This document shows, in pieces, positions 1 through 9,272 of a stretch of DNA of 41,428 nt. Every line of letters starts with the position of its first letter. The stretch's first letter is position 1. Origin of the DNA: Pedobacter sp. MC2016-24 (GTDB lineage Bacteria; Bacteroidota; Bacteroidia; Sphingobacteriales; Sphingobacteriaceae); contig NZ_JADFBX010000026.1 in the NCBI RefSeq assembly GCF_015223055.1, forward strand, positions 1-41,428, in the 5' to 3' direction. The notes under the pieces are model-generated. The model searched no databases, had not been told where the DNA came from, and was given only the letters and a program-made list of their open reading frames with translations. The position numbers and the translations under genes are program-made.

Positions 1-137
1 GGATTTTGTTACCCCTTGCTAAGATTTTTATACGATTGAAACGTTCTCCTTTTTCATACGGTTGAGTAAAGTAATAGGCGGCATTTTATTCATCTGGTTG
101 TTTCCAGTAAATGGAGCTACCTTTTGTAGGGTGGTAG

Positions 138-413
138 CTAATTGCGATATCGTCTGATAATTAGATCCATTATATCAATCTCATAGTCAGAAAATGCCGA
201 ATCATCAAATTCTGCTATTGAATTGTGGTCAATCGTCTTATTCTGATCTTCAGTAAGCCAGGTTATGGGTACGCCAGAGTGGTTCATGGCATATTCATTT
301 GCAAGTTGTAAAAGCTTACGGATTTTAATATTTGAGGGAGAAGGTATGCGATCCTGAAAATATTTAATTGCATTTTTTACTTTGGCTGCAGGTGTGCGAT
401 CTATAGTCATCAT
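138..413 (-). CDS. small hypothetical protein
   Basis: A 91-residue soluble protein that I do not recognise. It begins with two adjacent methionine codons (start at 413 or 410). It has a basic N-terminal half (KVKNAIKYF, SNIKIRKLLQLANEYA) that looks helical, and an acidic C-terminal half (EFDDSAFSDYEIDIMDLI) ending in RRYRN. There is no signal peptide, membrane segment or catalytic motif. It is transcribed away from the type I restriction operon and is separated from it by about 500 bases. An inverted repeat, AGCTACC (115-121) with GGTAGCT (133-139), overlaps its stop codon and may be a weak 3' hairpin, but no T-run follows. The open frame and ordinary codon use make it a plausible gene, but no function can be given. 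Confidence 0.5.
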   Translation of the reverse strand: MMTIDRTPAAKVKNAIKYFQDRIPSPSNIKIRKLLQLANEYAMNHSGVPITWLTEDQNKTIDHNSIAEFDDSAFSDYEIDIMDLIIRRYRN

Positions 414-933
414 AACGGTTTTCTACAAGGATAGATATTACCTGTGCAACCTATTTGCATAGGTAAAGATATCTTATTTCCTACTTACCGGTCAAAAATA
501 CTTTGTAATTCTACGGTAAATATATATGGCAGGCTGATTTCAATGTCAATAATCGTGATTCTTATGGCAAAAGACTAATCTGGACCAAATATTCACACTG
601 TTCTTCTCGGTACTGCAATTTTAGATGAAGTATAGTTGTTTATCATATGGGGTGTTGTGTTGATTTGTTTAATAAAATGGTACCCTTAAAATATTGTCTT
701 TTTGTCTAATTATGTTGATGTTTTAGAATTTTTTTGAAAATTAATGGGCATATTGCATATACCTGAGAGTACAATAAAATACATACATATCTGTCTGTAG
801 ATCAAATGTAAAAGCAATTATGCTATGTTGGAACCTTTTTAAGGTTTCTTTTAACAAGATAATAAATTTAATTTGATAGGCTCATTGTAGTTTGTTAAGG
901 TACCTTTGGACTAAAGTAATTTTTTGCGAAAAA
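414..933. other. intergenic region upstream of the restriction operon
   Basis: No convincing gene lies here. The stretch is AT-rich and separates two divergent units. A short hairpin (AACCTT at 832-837, AAGGTT at 841-846) followed by TCTTTT resembles a weak terminator. A TACCTTTG at 901-908 fits the Bacteroidota -7 consensus TAnnTTTG and lies 26 bases before the hsdM ATG, but the nearest upstream TTTG (872-875) is 25 bases away, too far for the usual spacing. It is therefore only a possible hsdM promoter. Confidence 0.3.
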
Positions 934-2652
934 ATGAAGAATTTTAAAGAAACAGCCAATTTTATTTGGGCAATAGCCGACTTATTGCGTGGGGATTACA
1001 AACAAAGTGATTATGGTAAGGTGATACTTCCACTAACGGTATTACGGAGACTGGATTGTGTCTTAGAAAAAACGAAAGCTGATGTATTAAGAAAGTACGA
1101 GCAATCGACTGTTATGAAAATTCAGAATATCGATCCGATTTTGAATAAGGTTGCAGGTTATAGTTTTCATAACCGAAGTAACTTTGATTTCGACAAGCTA
1201 ATTGCCGATCCTAATAATATTGCCGCAAACCTGCGTGATTATATAAATGGTTTTTCTGCTGAGGCTAGGGAGATTATAGAACAATTCGAATTCGAAAATC
1301 AGATCAACCGTATGGATGACAATAACCTCCTATTTATGGTGGTAAAACGTTTTCAGGAAATTGATTTGCACCCTGATAAGGTGAGCAGCATGGAAATGGG
1401 TTATCTATTTGAAGAATTAATTCGAAAATTTGCGGAGATATCTAACGAAACAGCAGGAGAGCACTTTACTCCTCGTGAGGTTATTCGCTTAATGATTAAT
1501 TTGTTATTCTTAAACGATCACGATATTTTAACCAAAAAAGGAATTGTAAAAACCATTTACGATTGCTGTGCAGGAACAGGAGGGATGTTAAGCGTTGCCG
1601 AAGAATATTTAAACGAACTTAATCCCAATGCCCGTTTAGAAGTCTTTGGTCAGGAACTTAACCCCGAATCGTATGCTATCTGCAAATCGGATATGTTGAT
1701 TAAAGGGCAAAACCCAATCAACATTAAAAAGGGAAATAGTATATCTGAAGACCACTTAGCTGGCGAACAGTTTGATTATTTGATTACCAACCCGCCTTTT
1801 GGAGTAAAATGGGAAAAGATAGCCAAAAAAGTGAAAGCCGAGCATGATGAAAAAGGATTTGGTGGGCGATTTGGTGCAGGGTTACCCTCAACAAGTGATG
1901 GCTCATTTTTATTTTTAATGCATCTTATTGCGAAAATGAAACCGGAGGGTTCTCGTTTAGCCATTGTGTTTAACGGTTCTCCAATGTTTTCAGGTAGCCC
2001 TAGTAGTACCAAAAATGAATCTAGTATCAGGCAATGGATTATAGAAAACGATATGTTGGAGGCTGTAATTGCTTTACCCAACCAATTGTTCTACAACACA
2101 GGAATTAGCACCTACATCTGGTTAATTTCTAATCATAAACCTAAAAATAGAAAAGGAAAAGTACAGTTAATCAATGCGGTCGACTTATTTAAAAAGATGA
2201 GTAAATCGCTTGGTAATAAACGTAACGAATTAGCAACAAACCACATTACTTCCATTACTGAAACTTATGGCGATTTTATCGCCAACGATTACAGCAAAAT
2301 ATTTGATAACAAAGATTTTGGATATTCGAAAGTCACCGTTGAAAGACCAGAACGTGATGCCAAAGGAAATATTAAGTTAGATAGAAAAGGTTTACCAAAA
2401 GCGGATAGTAGCTTGCGGGATACGGAAAATATACCACTGAAAGAAGATATCAAAGCTTACTTAAAAAGAGAAGTACTGCCTCATGTACCCGATGCCTGGA
2501 TAGATGAAAGCAAAACTAAAATTGGCTACGAGCTGAACTTTACCAAATACTTTTACCAATACAAGCCCTTACGCAGTTTAGCCGATATCCGTAAAGATAT
2601 TATGGCTTTAGAAAAAGAAACTTTGGGTTTAATTAATGAGGTGATTGCCTAA
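934..2652 (+). CDS. hsdM: type I restriction-modification DNA methyltransferase subunit HsdM
   Basis: HsdM methylates adenine N6 at the site read by HsdS and is also needed for the restriction complex. Counting from the ATG at 934 (572 residues), an HsdM_N helical domain covers about residues 1-130 (ANFIWAIADLLRGDYKQSDY is diagnostic). The SAM-binding motif I CAGTGGML lies near residue 213, and the amino-methyltransferase motif IV NPPF is near 286. HFTPREV near 177 is the usual HsdM signature. The reading frame opens further upstream at a TTG (892), but family N-termini begin with the MKNFKE stretch, so the ATG at 934 is chosen. The stop overlaps the hsdS start by one base (TAATG), which implies translational coupling. 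Length and motifs are intact, so the protein should be active. Confidence 0.96.
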   Translation: MKNFKETANFIWAIADLLRGDYKQSDYGKVILPLTVLRRLDCVLEKTKADVLRKYEQSTVMKIQNIDPILNKVAGYSFHNRSNFDFDKLIADPNNIAANLRDYINGFSAEAREIIEQFEFENQINRMDDNNLLFMVVKRFQEIDLHPDKVSSMEMGYLFEELIRKFAEISNETAGEHFTPREVIRLMINLLFLNDHDILTKKGIVKTIYDCCAGTGGMLSVAEEYLNELNPNARLEVFGQELNPESYAICKSDMLIKGQNPINIKKGNSISEDHLAGEQFDYLITNPPFGVKWEKIAKKVKAEHDEKGFGGRFGAGLPSTSDGSFLFLMHLIAKMKPEGSRLAIVFNGSPMFSGSPSSTKNESSIRQWIIENDMLEAVIALPNQLFYNTGISTYIWLISNHKPKNRKGKVQLINAVDLFKKMSKSLGNKRNELATNHITSITETYGDFIANDYSKIFDNKDFGYSKVTVERPERDAKGNIKLDRKGLPKADSSLRDTENIPLKEDIKAYLKREVLPHVPDAWIDESKTKIGYELNFTKYFYQYKPLRSLADIRKDIMALEKETLGLINEVIA

Positions 2653-4046
2653 TGAAGAGATACGAAAGTTATAAAGATTCTGGTATTGAGGGTATTGGAG
2701 AAATACCAAGTCATTGGGAAACGAAGAATTTACAAGCATTAGCAAAAAATGAAAAGTATTCTTTTACTGGAGGCCCGTTTGGCTCAGATTTAAAATTTGA
2801 CGATTATACGGTGGAAGGAGTTAGAATTATCCAACTTCAAAATATTGGTGACGGGACATTCAACGACGATTATAAAATATATACTTCAAATGAAAAGGCT
2901 GATAGCCTTTCTAGCTGCAATATTTTTCCAGGTGAAATTATAATTGCAAAAATGGCAGACCCAGTTGCAAGAGCTTGTATTATTCCTAATACTGAATCTA
3001 GATTTGTAATGGCGTCAGACGGTATAAGATTAGTAGTTAATGATAATGTCTCTAATAGTCAATTTGCTACTTACTCAATAAATTCCAATTATTTTCGTAG
3101 TCAAGCAGAATTAAATAGCTCTGGGTCAACACGATTAAGGATTGGGCTTAATACCTTAAAAAAATTAAAATTTGTTTTTCCTCCACTTAATGAACAGATT
3201 ATAATCAGTTCGTTTTTAGAAAAGAGAACTTCTGAACTGGATAAACTCATTGCTGATAAGCAAAAGCTACTTGAGTTATTAAATGAAGAGCGAACGGCTA
3301 TGATTAACCAAGCGGTGACGAAAGGTTTAGATACCAATTTCCCGATGAAAGATAGTAGTGTCGAATGGTTGGGAGAAATTCCTGAGTCTTGGACAATAGG
3401 GAAACTGAAGTTTTTTTGTGAGTTGATTACTGATGGGTCACATTTCAGCCCACCGTCACTAGAATCTGGTAAAAGATACATATCAGTAAAAGATGTAAAA
3501 GAAAACACAATTGATTTTGAGAATTGTAAATATATTTCTGACGATGATTTTTTAATTCTGGAACGTAATGGTTGTCGTCCGAAAGAAAATGATATATTGT
3601 TAACAAAGGATGGTACTATTGGCAGAGCCTCTATTGTCCAGGAAGATAATGATTTTGTCATCTTGTCATCACTTGCAATTATTCGAGCGAAATTAAAATT
3701 CATTAATCCGTCGTACCTTAAACATTTTTTGGTAAGCAAAATAAACGTTGAACAAATGTTAAGTTCTCTCCAGGGGTCTGCATTAACAAGAATAACTCTC
3801 TCAATTATAAACAATCTTTATATAATTGTCCCACCAATTAACGAGCAAGAAAAGATACTTGATCATATCAAAGAACATAGCGATACTAATGAAAAATTAG
3901 TTTTAAAAGTTCAACAAGAAATCGAACTTTTAAAAGAGTATAAAATAGCATTAATTTCGGAAGTAGTAACAGGTAAAGTAGATGTACAACATGAAGTTAT
4001 AGCTGACTGCGTTACTGAATCTGCGGAAACACTTATAAATATTTAG
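2652..4046 (+). CDS. hsdS: type I restriction-modification specificity subunit HsdS
   Basis: HsdS sets the bipartite target sequence for both methylation and cleavage. The 464-residue protein shows the standard two-repeat plan. The first target-recognition domain opens with GIGEIPSHWE and ends in a central conserved helix (about residues 185-230, EKRTSELDKLIADKQKL). A second copy opens with WLGEIPESW near residue 238 and ends in a C-terminal helix (about 410-450, IELLKEYKIALISEVVTGK). The two recognition domains differ strongly from each other, so the recognised site should be asymmetric, but it cannot be read from sequence. The gene starts inside the hsdM stop codon and is followed 46 bases later by hsdR. 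No invertible repeats or alternative hsdS cassettes were seen, so phase-variable switching is not indicated. Confidence 0.95.
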   Translation: MKRYESYKDSGIEGIGEIPSHWETKNLQALAKNEKYSFTGGPFGSDLKFDDYTVEGVRIIQLQNIGDGTFNDDYKIYTSNEKADSLSSCNIFPGEIIIAKMADPVARACIIPNTESRFVMASDGIRLVVNDNVSNSQFATYSINSNYFRSQAELNSSGSTRLRIGLNTLKKLKFVFPPLNEQIIISSFLEKRTSELDKLIADKQKLLELLNEERTAMINQAVTKGLDTNFPMKDSSVEWLGEIPESWTIGKLKFFCELITDGSHFSPPSLESGKRYISVKDVKENTIDFENCKYISDDDFLILERNGCRPKENDILLTKDGTIGRASIVQEDNDFVILSSLAIIRAKLKFINPSYLKHFLVSKINVEQMLSSLQGSALTRITLSIINNLYIIVPPINEQEKILDHIKEHSDTNEKLVLKVQQEIELLKEYKIALISEVVTGKVDVQHEVIADCVTESAETLINI

Positions 4047-4092
4047 ATAACGAATTCAATACACGAAGAAACTTAAATTAATAATCTCAATT

Positions 4093-7000
4093 ATGACAAG
4101 CGGAATTCATACGGAACATACCTTCGAAGCAGCAATAGAAGAATCCTTAATAAAGGATGGTGATTATAGCAAAGGCTTTTCCACAGATTTCAACGTTGAT
4201 TTAGGTTTATTCCCAACTTACATTACCGATTTCTTAAAAACATCGCAACCCAAGGAATGGATGAAAATCTCAACCATCCATAAAGACGATGTCGAGAAAA
4301 AAGTTTTAAGCCGCTTGCTTAAGGAGCTGGATTTACGGGGTACCTTAGATATTATCCGCAACGGCTTTACTGATTATGGCGTAAAGTTTAAAATGGGCTA
4401 TCTAAAACCAGAATCTACCCTAAATACATCAGCGGCCAAACTTTACGATAGCAATCAGCTTACTGTAACCCGCCAATTATACTACGAACGTAAGGGCAAT
4501 AACAGCTTAGATATGGTTTTAAGTTTAAATGGCTTGCCTGTAGCTACAATCGAGCTTAAAAACCAATTTACTGGGCAAAATATTAATGATGCAAAAAAGC
4601 AGTATGTGTACGATCGGGAACCAAGCGAACCCATTTTTCAGTTTAAAAAAAGAACATTGGTGCACTTTGCGGTAGATGCTGACGAGTGTTTGATGACGAC
4701 TAAGCTCGCCGGTAAGCAAACCCGTTACCTACCGTTTAATATGGGTTTTAACAATGGCGCGGGTAATCCAATTAATAAAAACGGATATCGGACTTCTTAT
4801 TTATGGGAATATGTCTGGACGAAAGACAGCTTAATGGATATTATCGGGAAGTTTCTGCATCTGAGCGTCGAGGAATTTGAATTTGATGGTATTTCAAAGA
4901 AGAAAGAAAGTGTCATTTTTCCGAGATACCATCAGTTAGAGATTGTCCGGAAATTAGAATTTGATGCACGGGAGCATGGCGCGGGGCGGAATTATTTGAT
5001 ACAACATTCAGCAGGTTCGGGTAAATCCAATTCTATAGCATGGTTGTCTTATAGGTTGTCTAGTTTACATGATACTAATAACGATCGAATCTTTGATTCC
5101 GTTATTGTTATCACAGACCGTAAGGTATTAGATAGTCAACTGCAAAATACAATCTATCAGTTCGAACATAAGCCTGGTGTTGTTACTAAAATTGATAAAG
5201 ATTCACAGCAGTTAGCGGATGCCATTTCTACTAAGTCTAATATCATCATAACCACCCTGCAAAAGTTTCCGTTTGTCTTGAGCAAAATAGGGGAACTCCC
5301 AAACCGGAAATATGCTGTCATAGTAGATGAGGCTCATTCGTCACAAGGGGGAGAAGCTAGCAAGAAGTTGAAAGAGGTTCTTGCATATAAATCGCTTGAA
5401 GAAGCAGAAAAAGATGAGATTTATAGTGGTTTGGACGAGGATGCTGAGGATGAGATTCGTAAGTCCATGCAGGCGCGCGGAAGACAGGACAATTTGAGTT
5501 TCTTCGCATTCACCGCAACTCCCAAGGCCAAAACTGTTGAGGTTTTTGGAACTCCAGACGTGGATAGTAAACCTAAACCATTCCATCTTTATTCCATGAA
5601 ACAGGCGGTAGAGGAAGGATTCATTTTGGATGTGTTAAGCAATTATACTACATATAAAACGTTCTTTAGGCTATCTAAACAAATCGAAGACGATCCTGAA
5701 GTTAATAAAAAGCAGGCTGCCAGCGCAATTGCCAGGTTCTTATCGCTTCATCCTCATAATCTTGCACAAAAGACTGAGGTCATGGTTGAGCACTTCCGAC
5801 AAGTAGCATCAAAAAAGATAGGAGGGCAAGCAAAAGCGATGGTTGTGACCAGTTCGCGTCTACATGCTGTACGTTACAAAGAAGAGTTCGATAGATATCT
5901 GAAAGATAAAGGTTATTCCGATATAAAAACCATTATAGCATTCTCTGGTAAGGTAATTTATGATGTATATCCTGACGGAGTAACAGAAGTAGAGCTCAAC
6001 GGATTCAAGGAGAAGGAGGTACCCCAGAAATTCAATACTCAGGAGTATCAATTATTATTAGTTGCCGATAAATATCAGACCGGTTTTGATCAGCCACTTC
6101 TTCATACAATGTATGTGGATAAGAAGCTATCTGGTGTAAAGGCCGTTCAAACGCTGTCGCGTTTAAATAGAATGCATCCTGGTAAGGAAGATACGTTTGT
6201 GCTTGATTTCGCAAACGAGACCGAAGATATTTTACAATCTTTTCAACCATATTATGAGCTAACCACCGTTGACAGTACCACAGATCCTAATCATTTACAT
6301 GATTTGGAGTCCGAAATTAAGAGAGCACAAGTGATCTGGGATAGTGAAGTTGACAGTTTCTGTAATGTTTATTTCAAGTCAGTTCGTTCCTTGTCAGTTG
6401 GTGAACAGAAAAAGCTATATGCATACACAGCACCAGCGGTAGATCGTTTTAAACAACTTCCTATTGAAAATCCGAAGGGCGATGTGTTAACAGCAGGATC
6501 AACTCAAGAGGATTTTAAAAACTCAGTTCATTCTTTTGTTAAGCTATACGCTTTCCTAACTCAAATTATGCCCTTTACTGATGTCAACTTGGAAAAATTG
6601 TATACTTATTGTAAGTTTCTATTAAGAACATTGCCAAGAAATATTACTGACAAGTTTAAGTTGAGTGATGAAGTATCATTGGAATATTATAGACTCCAGA
6701 AGGTAGGAGAGACAAATATTATAATGGATTCTAACGGAGAGTACGGCCTGGATGGTAGTAACGAGTCAGGTATTCGAATGAATAAGGAAGAACGTGCTGC
6801 TCTTTCTGAGATTATTGAAGTGTTGAATAAACGCTTTGCTACAGAATTTAACGATGCCGACAAATTGTTTTTTGACCAAATAGAAGCTGAGCTTCTTGCC
6901 GATAAGAAACTATCTCAACAAGCGCAAAGTAATACAATAGAGAATTTCAAGTTTGGTTTTGAAGATGTATTTATGGACAAACTGATTGGTCGCATGGAAC

Positions 7001-7107
7001 AAAATCAGGATATATTTTCGAAGATGATGGACGATAAAGAGTTTGGTGGCTTGGTTAAAGCCTACATGTTGAAAAAGGTTTATAACAAATTAAACGAATT
7101 GAAATAG
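4093..7107 (+). CDS. hsdR: type I restriction enzyme endonuclease/translocase subunit HsdR
   Basis: HsdR is the ATP-driven DNA translocase and nuclease of the type I complex. In its 1004 residues, an N-terminal PD-(D/E)XK nuclease can be seen around D140, E154 and K156 (the latter in IELKNQ). An SF2 motor follows, with Walker A AGSGKS near 307-312, DEAH near 412-415 and motif III FTATP near 473. A C-terminal helical region ends in a long coiled part that usually contacts HsdM. Gene order M-S-R is complete and collinear, with 46 bases between hsdS and hsdR. The next gene follows after nine bases, so the two accessory genes downstream are very likely on the same transcript. Nothing looks truncated. 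Confidence 0.96.
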   Translation: MTSGIHTEHTFEAAIEESLIKDGDYSKGFSTDFNVDLGLFPTYITDFLKTSQPKEWMKISTIHKDDVEKKVLSRLLKELDLRGTLDIIRNGFTDYGVKFKMGYLKPESTLNTSAAKLYDSNQLTVTRQLYYERKGNNSLDMVLSLNGLPVATIELKNQFTGQNINDAKKQYVYDREPSEPIFQFKKRTLVHFAVDADECLMTTKLAGKQTRYLPFNMGFNNGAGNPINKNGYRTSYLWEYVWTKDSLMDIIGKFLHLSVEEFEFDGISKKKESVIFPRYHQLEIVRKLEFDAREHGAGRNYLIQHSAGSGKSNSIAWLSYRLSSLHDTNNDRIFDSVIVITDRKVLDSQLQNTIYQFEHKPGVVTKIDKDSQQLADAISTKSNIIITTLQKFPFVLSKIGELPNRKYAVIVDEAHSSQGGEASKKLKEVLAYKSLEEAEKDEIYSGLDEDAEDEIRKSMQARGRQDNLSFFAFTATPKAKTVEVFGTPDVDSKPKPFHLYSMKQAVEEGFILDVLSNYTTYKTFFRLSKQIEDDPEVNKKQAASAIARFLSLHPHNLAQKTEVMVEHFRQVASKKIGGQAKAMVVTSSRLHAVRYKEEFDRYLKDKGYSDIKTIIAFSGKVIYDVYPDGVTEVELNGFKEKEVPQKFNTQEYQLLLVADKYQTGFDQPLLHTMYVDKKLSGVKAVQTLSRLNRMHPGKEDTFVLDFANETEDILQSFQPYYELTTVDSTTDPNHLHDLESEIKRAQVIWDSEVDSFCNVYFKSVRSLSVGEQKKLYAYTAPAVDRFKQLPIENPKGDVLTAGSTQEDFKNSVHSFVKLYAFLTQIMPFTDVNLEKLYTYCKFLLRTLPRNITDKFKLSDEVSLEYYRLQKVGETNIIMDSNGEYGLDGSNESGIRMNKEERAALSEIIEVLNKRFATEFNDADKLFFDQIEAELLADKKLSQQAQSNTIENFKFGFEDVFMDKLIGRMEQNQDIFSKMMDDKEFGGLVKAYMLKKVYNKLNELK

Positions 7108-7116
7108 TGTCTCATT

Positions 7117-8043
7117 ATGAAGAACTACTATAGAATTATGCTTGGCAAAGGCAGTATTTATGCAAATGATTGCTTTACAGAAGGTTTTATTGGAGCCGAT
7201 TTTGGATTTGAGTTCGATTTAAGCAATAATTTACCTGAGAACTGGAGGGAATTCAATAAAGAGTTCATCCCTTATTTTCTTAATAAATACCCGGAAAAAA
7301 CAAAAATAGCGGCCGGCCTGGCTTGCGGAGCACTTCATACAATTGCAAAAGGCATCCATGTTGGTGACTTTATCCTTTCTCCTGACGGTTTTGGCTCTTA
7401 TCATGTTGGTGAAGTCATGGGAGAATATTTTTACAAGTCGGGACAGCTTTTGCCACATCGTAGGTCTGTAAAATGGTTCAATGAAACTATCGATAGGTCG
7501 GAGATGAGCATGGAACTAAAAAATTCAACAGGGTCGATAGGAACGGTGTCTCTAATTACAAAATATGGCGTCGAAATAGAAAATTTTCTTATTACGCCTG
7601 ATCTACCATCAATTGTATCGACTGATCCTTCGATAGAAGATCCAACTGTGTTTGCATTAGAGAAGCACTTGGAGGACTTTCTGGTGCATAATTGGAAGCA
7701 AACCGAATTAGGTAAGATTTATGATATCTTCGAAGACGAAGGTGAAATTGTGGGGAGACAATATCCGAGTGATACTGGCCCAATTGATATTCTAGCGGTC
7801 AGCAAAGACAAAAAGGAACTTTTAATTGTGGAGTTAAAGAGAGGGAGGGCAAGCGATCAGGTCGTAGGACAGATACAGCGATATATGGGGTATGTTTTAC
7901 AAGAACTTGCAGAGCCTGGACAAACTGTAAAAGGCGTTATTATTGCTTTAGATGATGACCTTAAAATTAGAAGAGCTTTATCTGTTACAAATAATATATC
8001 TTTCTATCGTTACAAGGTTAGTTTTAAATTGTTTAAGAATTAA
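7117..8043 (+). CDS. NucS/DUF91-type PD-(D/E)XK endonuclease-like protein
   Basis: This 308-residue protein has two parts. The N-terminal region (about 1-165) resembles the EVE/Mrr-associated sensor region found in some restriction enzymes, with VGDFILSPDG and YHVGEVMGEYFY followed by LPHRRSVKW. The C-terminal part (about 175-300) carries a NucS/DUF91-like nuclease core: D224 (GPIDIL), E239 and K241 (VELKRG), and Q252 (GQIQRYMGYV). By family knowledge it should cleave DNA, possibly recognising modified or structured DNA through its N-terminal domain; that substrate is inference. It sits nine bases after hsdR and 14 bases before the FRG gene, so it appears to be an accessory member of the restriction operon rather than a core subunit. 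Confidence 0.8.
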   Translation: MKNYYRIMLGKGSIYANDCFTEGFIGADFGFEFDLSNNLPENWREFNKEFIPYFLNKYPEKTKIAAGLACGALHTIAKGIHVGDFILSPDGFGSYHVGEVMGEYFYKSGQLLPHRRSVKWFNETIDRSEMSMELKNSTGSIGTVSLITKYGVEIENFLITPDLPSIVSTDPSIEDPTVFALEKHLEDFLVHNWKQTELGKIYDIFEDEGEIVGRQYPSDTGPIDILAVSKDKKELLIVELKRGRASDQVVGQIQRYMGYVLQELAEPGQTVKGVIIALDDDLKIRRALSVTNNISFYRYKVSFKLFKN

Positions 8044-8057
8044 ACATAGCGGGCTAG

Positions 8058-8756
8058 ATGGAAAATAGGAAGAAAATTACAAACATAGATTCTGTAAACG
8101 ATTTATTTGATTTTCTAAAAGAGAATGCTGAGTCTAAAAAATCAAAATTATATCGGGGTGTAAAATCATCTAATTATAAACTCATCCCAAGTGTTGGTAG
8201 ATGTAAAAATGCTAACGGAATGGCGTTTACGCAAGAAGGTGAAAGAAAGATGTTACAGCTGTTTAGGCAAAAGTCGTATCCTTTTATTGACAACGTATGT
8301 AATGATTTAGAACTGCTGGCGTTAGCCCAACATCATGGATTGCCAACTAGATTATTGGATTGGACTTGGAATCCAATAGTTGCCGTGTTTTTTGCAGTTA
8401 AAGATGAATGGAATAAGCATGAAGTTGTTACAGATAGTTTATTGTATGTTTGGGATAAGGATATATCTGGAGATTTAGATCCGATATTTGAACCTTTCGA
8501 CATTAAAGAAATCACACTTTTTTTGCCTAAGCATTTAACAAAGAGAATAATTGCTCAATCGGGATTATTCACCGTCCATCCAGATCCAAATACTGAAGTG
8601 GAATTAAAAAATCTTGAAGTAATTAAGATATCAGCTGATTGCCGAAAGAAGTTGAAAAAGGCCGTTGAGCATTTAGGTATTCATCAATCAACTATGTTTC
8701 CTGATTTGGAAGGGGTAGCGCAGTATGTAAAGTGGTTGAGAACTAACAATCATTGA
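8058..8756 (+). CDS. FRG domain-containing protein
   Basis: A 232-residue protein with a clear FRG domain (named for its conserved F-R-G residues). The first signature is LYRGVKSSNYKLIPSVGR (about residues 31-48), and the second is LAQHHGLPTRLLDWTWNP followed by FFAV (about 87-112). FRG proteins are common in bacterial defence and toxin loci. The biochemical activity of the family is not settled, although some members are suspected to be effectors. No signal peptide or membrane span is visible. Placed 14 bases after the nuclease gene and on the same strand, it ends the type I operon. A role as a back-up effector or as a guard of the restriction complex would be inference. No terminator is evident before the IS remnant that follows. 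Confidence 0.85.
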   Translation: MENRKKITNIDSVNDLFDFLKENAESKKSKLYRGVKSSNYKLIPSVGRCKNANGMAFTQEGERKMLQLFRQKSYPFIDNVCNDLELLALAQHHGLPTRLLDWTWNPIVAVFFAVKDEWNKHEVVTDSLLYVWDKDISGDLDPIFEPFDIKEITLFLPKHLTKRIIAQSGLFTVHPDPNTEVELKNLEVIKISADCRKKLKKAVEHLGIHQSTMFPDLEGVAQYVKWLRTNNH

Positions 8757-8841
8757 TTTTGAAATATGTGTGTGATATAATACTCCCCAATATTAGGTCG
8801 ATGATTTAAGGTCTAAAAAAAAACCGTAAATTTATTGACAG

Positions 8842-9120
8842 ATGAAAAAAGTTAGCAGAAAGAAGTTTAGTGCAGAATTCAAGGTGAAAGTAGCTATAGA
8901 GGCTTTAAAAGAGCAGAAATCGATAGCTGAATTAGCCTTGCAGTATGATATTCATCCTACCCAGATATCGAGCTGGAAGAAGCATTTTTTAGAAAATAGC
9001 TCGGCAGTATTTTCCGAGAAGCAAACCGATACTAAGGAAAATGAGGCTACTGAGGCCCGCTTATATGAGCAAATAGGCAAACTTCAGATGCAGAATGAGT
9101 GGCTAAAAAAAAAGTTATAA
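8842..9120 (+). CDS. IS3-family transposase OrfA
   Basis: A 92-residue protein of the HTH_Tnp_1 type (transposase OrfA). The N-terminal helix-turn-helix binds the element's ends: KFSAEFKVKVAIEAL, SIAELALQYDIHPTQISSWK. The C-terminal part (LYEQIGKLQMQNEWLKKKL) is the usual leucine-rich helix that mediates multimerisation and carries the run of A residues where IS3 elements shift frame to make OrfAB. The A-run at 9106-9113 lies just before the stop, as expected for a programmed -1 shift. orfA itself is intact, but its orfB partner is cut short, so the protein is probably a non-functional leftover. Confidence 0.88.
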   Translation: MKKVSRKKFSAEFKVKVAIEALKEQKSIAELALQYDIHPTQISSWKKHFLENSSAVFSEKQTDTKENEATEARLYEQIGKLQMQNEWLKKKL

Positions 9121-9272
9121 TGAAGTACTGCATTGCAGAACGCAGGCTGATGGTTGTAAAAGATGACCAGTTCAGTATCACAGATCAGTGTAGTATGTTG
9201 AATATTCACAGATCTGGATTTTATTATAAGCCTCAGGGAGAGAGCGATCTAAATCTAGAATTAGCTATATAG
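9120..9272 (+). pseudogene. IS3-family transposase OrfB, N-terminal fragment
   Basis: The frame starting at the ATG that overlaps the orfA stop (TAATG) gives about 50 residues of a typical IS3 OrfB N-terminus (KYCIAERRLMVV, then SMLNIHRSGFYYKP, then LNLEL) and ends at a TAG at 9270. Family members run to roughly 270-290 residues and carry a DDE integrase core (rve); none of that is present. The point where family similarity stops (after LNLEL) coincides with the start of the next open frame, so the truncation is a junction with foreign sequence rather than a point mutation. Confidence 0.75.

Larger units (their letters stand above)
8842..9272 (+). mobile_element. IS3-family insertion sequence, truncated remnant
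   Basis: An IS3-like element is represented only by orfA and the first 50 codons of orfB, joined by a TAATG overlap. The catalytic DDE part of orfB is missing. No matching terminal inverted repeats or target-site duplication could be identified by eye. The left end probably lies somewhere in 8757-8841, a short AT-rich stretch with an A-run at about 8816-8823. The right break lies near 9260-9275, where the reading frame runs into unrelated sequence. The element cannot transpose by itself. It marks a past insertion and deletion between the restriction operon and the large helicase gene. Confidence 0.8.

Noticed and set aside
1..137. Minus-strand frame NAAYYFTQPYEKGERFNRIK running off the left edge
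   Set aside because: It lacks a start codon and is preceded by an in-frame TAA; too short to judge as a gene or relic.
892..933. Upstream TTG start for hsdM giving 14 more residues
   Set aside because: Family N-termini begin at the MKNFKE stretch, and the extension has no conserved features; the ATG at 934 fits.
3101..3814. 237-codon minus-strand open frame inside hsdS
   Set aside because: Antisense to a well-supported gene, Ser/Ile-rich shadow translation, no domain motif.
8757..9272. Complete, active IS3 element
   Set aside because: The DDE part of orfB is absent, and no right-hand inverted repeat or target duplication was visible.
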